Positions 45,252 to 51,204 of a stretch of DNA of 51,204 bases are shown here, piece after piece. Every line of letters begins with the position of its first letter. Within the stretch, counting starts at the first letter, position 1. The stretch comes from Zygnema cylindricum (Eukaryota > Streptophyta > Zygnematophyceae > Zygnematales > Zygnemataceae). The notes below the pieces were generated by a model that saw only the letters and a list, made by a program, of their open reading frames with translations, made no database searches and was not told where the DNA came from. A program made the translations under genes and the position numbers. The stretch lies in assembly GCA_037447655.1 (NCBI GenBank), contig JBBHKE010002781.1, forward strand, positions 126,001 through 177,204, given 5' to 3'.

Positions 45252-46352
45252 GTAGTGTTGTGTATCGAGGGCCCCTTTCCGATTTTTTATATGTATTTAT
45301 ATTGGGTACCCAATAATCGTTATATCATCTCGATATATTGGGAATTACAATATCCCCGATATTGTACAGAAATTTTCGTGCCGATACGTAGATACATTTG
45401 TATTTCGATATATCGAAGCGACGTTGGCTCGGCAAAATAATTTCAACCCCTCCCGGCAGAGGTCGCAAAAGTCAAAATTTTACATAACCGAAACCGACCG
45501 TTTTTTATTTTTCAAAATCTGAGTAACCGACGCCCGACCGTGTTATGTCACGCTCCAAAATTGTTAACCGTTAACCGACCGGCGTTTACGAAAATAAAAG
45601 TTAACCGAAACTCGATTTCTCGCGACTAACCGTGCCCGTCCGTAACCGAAAAAGTACAAAATTAACTAATGTACGACGTATGAATAAGCCAATAATTACA
45701 ATTTGTCGCGTTCCCTTAGATTTGCGAAATGAATAATGTTACTAACGTGTCAGATTTGTGACGCTTTGTCGCCTTCCCTAAGATTTGCGAAATGAATAGT
45801 GTACTACCGTGTCAGATTTGCGACGCTTTGTCGCGTTCCCTAAGATTTGCGAAATGAATAGTGTTACTACCGTGTCAGATTTGCGACGCTAATCATGATG
45901 TCACGTACTTCCACGATACCAAAGATTACAAAGTACAATAGTTTTGGATTGTATGGACAATACAAAATTTTCATTTTTTTTGGTTTTTTGGTTGACCGAC
46001 CGTAACCGACCGTTTTTTTTAATCTGGTGAATCAACCGACCGCAACCGCCCGGCCCTCAAAATTTGGCAACCGAATCCGTTCCGGATCCGGCGCGGGCGG
46101 TCGGTTAACGGTCGGTCACGGTTTCGGTTAACCGTTTGCGACCTCTGCCTCCCGGTGCCGCCGGCGGGGGATATTAATTGCGTCTTTCTTCACATTTTCC
46201 CGCACTTTAGCTGTACGGACCCCACTTCCCATCAAATGCATCGCGATGATTTTTGCTAGTCCCGGAGCGATACCAGTCCCTCTAAACGTTCGATATTCAG
46301 CATATCGAAAACCGAATCCATCGCGATAATTTTGTTCCAATTTCAACACCAC
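45252..46352. mobile_element. hAT-like element related to the one at 28165
   Basis: The left end GTAGTGTTGTGTATCG matches the start of the element at 28165; the right end is CAACACCAC. The flanks TAATAGCT (45244-45251) and TAATAGCG (46353-46360) are an 8-bp duplication with one mismatch. The interior has many TATCG and CGATAT motifs. It is interrupted by the hAT at 45457-46147. Confidence 0.7.
45457..46147. mobile_element. hAT non-autonomous element, 691 bp
   Basis: The ends are CAGAGGTCGCAAA and TTTGCGACCTCTG, perfectly inverted, inside an exact 8-bp duplication CCTCCCGG at 45449-45456 and 46148-46155. Subterminal regions are packed with CCGACCG and CGGTCGG motifs, likely transposase-binding sites. 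Three tandem units of about 62 bp lie at about 45705-45892. There is no transposase. Confidence 0.92.
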
Positions 46353-46374
46353 TAATAGCGATTCACTTTGTACT

Positions 46375-46828
46375 GGACTTGAAACAAAATGATCCGTGTA
46401 GCTTTTACTTCTTGCTTTTATGTCACTTTCTCCGGACGAGTCAGAATAATTACTGCCATCTGTTCGCACTATTGTACTTTCTGGCGCGAATCAGATTCTA
46501 CGTGGCGATTTTATCGATGTGAGCAAACCGTCGTTTCCCGAAGTTTGCCAGCGAGGCAAGCTGTGACGAGGGCAGGCGCGAGTAGATACGAGGTACGCCT
46601 GCCCTAGACATAGTACTGTAGTTGTCGCGACTTTAGTGCAAAAGGACGCAAGGTTGGTCTTGGCTTCCAATATCCCGGAATTTGACAGGTGGGATAATTC
46701 GTATGCGATTGAGACGATCGAAGCTGTCGGTGATCGCCACGTTGTTGAGGGATATAGGATAAAAACAAAATCAGGAGTACAACTACAGTGCTTGCCAGAT
46801 TATCAAGTGGTTGGCGGATGGGTACACC
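46375..46828. other. Intergenic, no gene recognised
   Basis: Base composition is more even than in the 38-45 kb region. A GAGGCAAGCTGTGACGAGGG block and a nearby CTGCCCTCG-like counterpart near 46550-46610 form a weak inverted repeat. Nothing else is supported. Confidence 0.35.
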
Positions 46829-47037
46829 TGGCATCGTTATTAGCGTCAAGGACACTTTATCCGTACCCCTTCAATTTCCCCCCTCGAAGCCGAAACAGTA
46901 TCAAAGGCACTATTTTTTTTTTTAATAACGCTAATTATTTGAACGGTTAAATCCATAGCCACGTCATTCAAAACTCAAAATAAAATTTAGCAACACAAAA
47001 ACTTATATTGCTGACGCTTATAACGCCACACGGTGTG
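46829..47037. mobile_element. MITE upstream of the proline-rich gene
   Basis: The left end is TACACCTGGCATCGTTATTAG (a 20-base core) and the right end GCTTATAACGCCACACGGTG, imperfectly inverted. The interior is AT-rich. It lies 1.5 kb before the gene start. Confidence 0.65.
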
Positions 47038-48598
47038 CAGCAAGTGATGACTACGTGTATTGAAGCCACTCGAGTACCTTCTGTACTTGAGAGTACGGTA
47101 CTGCGATGCTCCTTAATTATAGCCGTCCGGCGGAAAGGTTCTCTCAAAACGTCTGACGGAAAGGCTACAGTACTGTACCATACTGTACTGTAGTGTCAGG
47201 GCATAACCGGCTGCCCATTTGCCGTCTGAAGGAGCGATCTCACGTGGACGGTGCGGCACGAACATTGTTATGCCCTCTAACGTCAGCATGTCAGACGCTT
47301 GCGAATATTTGCGATTTTTCGATGGTTCGATTGTACTGCTTCATAAAAAGCATATCAGAAAACAATAAATGCTCTGCAGCCAGGGCCCTTTTGTTGCTGT
47401 TCTCGGTTTAATTTCATAAATTCGTCATGACAGTGATGTTTTCGGCGGTCCTCCGGGCACTGAGACACAATCAGAATCCACTACTCTCGCAACCTGAAAT
47501 TTCGCGGCGGCCCGTAATATTCGGTTACTTTCTTTTACCGGAGACCAATTTGTCCTCTTTCTGAAACGTGACACTTTGCCAGTAGATCAATTGCGTGGGT
47601 TATTGGCTAGTTTCGCCGATCACATAAGGTGTTCTGTCCTTGGCGCGCTTTGGAGGCAGTACACGTGGAGTCCTTTAGCACTACAGTAGCTGGCAGTCCC
47701 GCCGACATTCATACTCCTACTGATTTGCGTTCAGGATTCGTACAATATGTCCTTTTGGTACAAGAGTTTGCTTAATTGGTCGTCAGGTGTCCGTATCATG
47801 TTTAGTGCGAAATTCTGCCTAACCACTTAATTTGCATACACTGTTCCTCTGACGTCCGTTTTGAATGTTGAGATTGCCAAACCAGAAATCAAATGTGAAT
47901 GTCGCCACGTCGTATTTGAGACGTCCAATCACTATTCAAAGTGAGGTCCTTCCAATCATAGCGTTTTCTTACATGACGGTAAAACAGCGAGCAAGTCACG
48001 AATTTCTGACACCATTGTCAATGGATTGTACCATCGCTGGCAATTCTACTAAATTATGAAATGGAATAAGTACTGTAGAAATTTTCGTCACAGGAACTCA
48101 CCATACAGGAACTTGTTTTTGCATAGTACGTATACTAATCCATGCACTCGCTGGAACATCTTTGCCAAGATTGCCGGAAGTAGTGCTACTTCAAACCTGC
48201 TTCAAACCTGCTCCAAACCGGAAACGAATCAATGTCAAAGCTCTAAGTTTCTGAACCTGACATCCACGTTAGTGTGAAAGTTTGAACTTGACTCATCGCT
48301 ATTCTACGCTCTTCAAGACTGATAGGATCACCGAGCCAAAAATTGCGTGTCCCAACCGCTGCGCTAAGTACGACCGAGACGCAGATTCATTGCTTGCTTA
48401 GAAAGAGTATTGTGCCGGCGTTTTGGTTTATCCAGAACCTGTAAGTCGTCGCGAGCAAGGAAATTTATACCTGTTACTGAAAGGGTCTGTTAAGACTCTT
48501 ATTCAAACAGGGAAGCCCATCCCCTACAATGTATAGATTAGCTGCTGAGTAGCAAGAGTCGATTAAAAAGTTGGTGGAGGCTACTGGGAGCAGCCGCC
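47038..48598. other. Upstream region of the proline-rich protein gene
   Basis: No other gene was recognised. Short open frames here carry no family features. The transcription start and TATA box could not be placed with confidence. Confidence 0.35.
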
Positions 48599-51204
48599 AT
48601 GGAAGGCTGTCCCAGGCCTGCTACATGTTTCTCCTCAGTTTTAGCTTTGTGTACACTGGTCCTGTTATTGTCTCCTAGTGCTTTTGCTAGAACTGGTAGC
48701 AAAGATTCGAGGAACTGGATTCTGCAGTGGATGCAGCAACAATCATCAGTAGGAAATGAATACCCTGATGTGTTGGAACATCGCAGGAGAAGACTGGAAG
48801 AGTTTGAGATTCCTTGCCCTTCAACACCTCTGGAAAGCTGTAGCTTTTATTTCAATGGCTACAAGACGGAAGTCCCAGTCTTCAGGTAAACGACTTCGGA
48901 CGTCTCAATGGCTGATTTGATTCTGTCATCAAAGCAGTTGTCAATGCTCAGGAGTAGAGAGCATTTTATCTTGTAAGTCAAAAAGGTCATGAGAAGCTTT
49001 CAGGATTCTTTTGAAATAATAATTTTATTTTTCAGATTTGTAAGAGAATCTAGCACTGCAACCTTTGAGCTTTGTTTCGACTTGACGTGATGGCCTTACT
49101 CGTAGTTTTACATTACCTAACTGAGCAACGCCAAGCAGTTTTAGCAGTCGCAATGCTTTGAATGTGTGGTTTTCTTTGTCAATGTCTTGCTGCAAACTGA
49201 AGCTAATGTGAATTTTTTGTGTGAGAATGCGTCATAATCATTTTTGAAGTTCCTGGATTGCAGAGACCTGTTAAATCTGGTATCAATGCTCTTCTTGCCA
49301 TTACCTCAGCAATGCTAAGCAATGCCGGCAGTCCAATTGCTTTAAATGTGTGGTTTCTTTTGTAATGTTTTGCTGCATACTGGATTTCAATCATTTTTGA
49401 AGTTCCTGGATTGCCGAGACCTGTCAAATCTGATAATATCACTGCTCCTCTTTTCCATTACCTCAGCATTGCCAAGCAATGCTGGCAGTCCAATTGCTTT
49501 AAATGTGTGGTTTTTTTTTGCAATGTTTTGCTGCATCCTGAATCTAATGTATATTATGTTTAAGATTGAGAATGCTTCACAATCATTTTTGAAGTCTCTA
49601 GATTGCAGAAACCTGTTTAACCGGATAGTATCAGCCCTCCCTTTTCCATTATTTCAGCAATGCCAAGAAATCTTGGCAGTCGCATTGTTTAAAATGTGTT
49701 GTTTTTTTTCAATGCCTTGCTGCATACTGAATCTAATGTGAATTGGGTTCGAGTGTAACAATGCCTCACAATCAGTTTTGAAATTCCTGGATTGCAGAGA
49801 TGTGTTATTCTGATAATATCAGCGCTCTGTTTTCCATTTCTCTGAAAAAAATGTTATGGTATATCTACCAAAAACTAATGAACAACTCTTTTGTTCCTGT
49901 TTTCTCCAGCCTGGAAGGTCCTCCAGATTCTCCAATAAGCCCGCCTATCTTGGACTCTCTTTCTACGGACAAAGTAGAAGTTGATGCCACAGGAAACGTG
50001 AAGTCCCTTTGCCCTTTAGAGGGGTCATTGAAGTCCCTTGCCAACCAGTTTTATGTTACAAATTCTGGTGGCGAGGCTGTACTCCAATTTCGGACCTTCA
50101 ACCAGGTTTGCTTTATCTGTTGTCACTCTTACCAGCTCATTGAATTCGGTTATTACAAGTTTTGCTTTCCTGTCATTCTATCTAGTCGCCAGATATAGCA
50201 GCATGAATTATTTCCTGCACTGGTCGATAATAGGTGATTAAAGGTACAGCTTTGGGCTCTGCTATGTTTGCTGCACGAATGTGTATCTTATGGTTGGTCA
50301 GTACTTAAATCTAAACATGCACGAAGAAACTGTGTACTCCTTAGCAAGAACAGAAAGCGAACGTCTTTGTTCTTGTGATGCTATCAAGCAAAACCTCAAT
50401 AGAGGGGTCTTTTTGTAACCCTCGTTGTATACTGAACTGTGTAAGAGCGTATTACAATTTTACCTTTGTATAGTTGTGTGCTGGATAAACCACTGCAGGT
50501 ATTTAAAACTCTCCATGAATGAACGTCATTATTGTCATTTTCACTTGTAGAAAGCTGATTTTCGGTAATTAAATGTGCAGGATCCAAAGATAGCCTTTCA
50601 AAATAAGTGTTTCGTTTTGCCAATTACCGCTGCTCAGTTGACCACACTAACGGGTCAAAACTTCAACCTCAACTCCGGTGATGGAGTGACTGCCTATCCT
50701 GAGTCAAGGCGTTGTGTAGTTTTTCAAACCGGACCCATAGGTGCCCCATCAACTTGCATAAACACCACTGGATCCACTCCACCACCACCTGAATGCCCGA
50801 TCTGTCCTACATGTGCCCCACCGCCACCAGCAGTACCCTGTGTTTGTGCTCCACCTCCAGGGGAGGTCCTTTCTCCACCTCCCCCTCCGCCACCAAAACG
50901 CCGCCCTGGAGCTCCAAACAACATTTCTCAAGCGCCACCGCCTGTATTAGGTAATGTTTCACCACCTCCACTCCCACCCACTCCACCTCAGACCATACCT
51001 TCACTACCTCCACCAATGTCTCTTTCCCCACCTCCATTCCCACCTCTCACTCCGGGAACACCTGCACCTCCTCCTTCAGCCTCCCCACCCCCTACTTCCC
51101 CTCCCCCTCCTAACCCTTCTCCCTTACCTCCCTTCCCCCCACTTCCACCTGGAACACCCACACCTCCCCCTTCCCCCCCTCCCCCACCCCCTTCGCCACC
51201 TCCT
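48599..51204 (+). CDS. Secreted proline-rich (HRGP-like) protein, 3' truncated by window
   Basis: Probably a cell-wall or extracellular-matrix glycoprotein. Exons are 48599-48885, 49910-50105 and 50581 to at least 51204, with GT/AG borders and consistent phase (the split codon AG-C gives VPVF-S-LEG). The ATG sits in a strong context (GCCGCCATGG). A hydrophobic signal peptide follows (SSVLALCTLVLLLSPSAFA), then a basic RRRR segment, a Cys pair (CPSTPLESC) and a conserved-looking globular part with NKCFVLPITAAQLTTLTG and RRCVVFQTGP. From about 50780 the protein is a Cys/Pro linker, then long SPPP, PPPP and LPPP tracts of the hydroxyproline-rich type. I do not recognise the globular domain. A pherophorin-like or chimeric extensin-like protein is possible but unproven. 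The frame is open at the window edge. Confidence 0.8.
49110..49850. repeat. Tandem repeat in intron 1 of the proline-rich gene, unit about 160-190 bp
   Basis: Four copies each carry AAATGTGTGGTTT, TGCTGCATACTGAATCTAAT, ATCATTTTTGAAGTTCCTGG, ATTGCAGAGACCTGT and CATTACCTCAGCAATGCCAA. Copies begin near 49161, 49345, 49502 and 49692. Each carries AG-ending motifs that could act as weak acceptors. Confidence 0.8.

Larger units (their letters stand above)
45226..46372. mobile_element. MITE fragment split by hAT elements
   Basis: The left piece ends GATTAACACTAATAGC, and the right piece continues TAATAGCGATTCACTTTGTA. Together they rebuild the right end of a MITE of the window-wide group. Its left end was not found. 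Confidence 0.6.

Noticed and set aside
50724-51043. Gly/Val-rich minus-strand frames at the window end
   Set aside because: They are the antisense of the PPP-encoding exon, not a glycine-rich protein gene.

Overview
The window looks like nuclear DNA of a green plant in the broad sense: a streptophyte, and possibly a seed-free plant or charophyte alga. Four things point there. There is an intact plant-type U2 snRNA gene with an upstream USE-like box. There is an intron-rich subtilase with an inhibitor I9 prodomain, a PA insert and a C-terminal Fn3-like domain. There is an all-histidine carotenoid cleavage dioxygenase. There is a chromovirus-like Ty3/gypsy element primed by initiator Met-tRNA. 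The species cannot be fixed from the sequence.

Layout. 1-3495 (+): the 3' four exons of a carotenoid cleavage dioxygenase; its N-terminal exons are outside the window or unrecognised. 5249-5440 (+): U2 snRNA. 6687-16117 (-): a secreted subtilisin-like serine protease in about 11 exons. Its introns hold MITEs, minisatellites and a tandemly duplicated decoy of the exon carrying the catalytic His. 16.2-28 kb: no convincing host gene. This stretch is a mosaic of MITEs, a Harbinger-like element with an inverted copy, inverted-repeat arms, several tandem-repeat arrays and a CAT microsatellite of about 720 bp. 28.0-38.0 kb: a four-layer nest, with a MULE-like element inside a Ty3/gypsy retrotransposon inside a hAT-like element inside a MITE; target-site duplications are readable for the three inner layers. 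38.0-45.2 kb: AT-rich, mostly unrecognised, with a 20-bp minisatellite. 45.2-46.4 kb: a second nest, hAT inside hAT inside a MITE fragment. 48599 to the window end (+): the start of a secreted proline-rich (hydroxyproline-rich glycoprotein-like) protein that runs off the edge.

The three protein genes and the snRNA do not form a pathway; they are ordinary neighbours in a repeat-rich genome. I found no CRISPR, operon or defence-type system. The most informative content is the transposon archaeology: exact target duplications, and one element whose pre-insertion site survives in a paralogous repeat about 10 kb away. The other item of note is the exon duplication in the protease.
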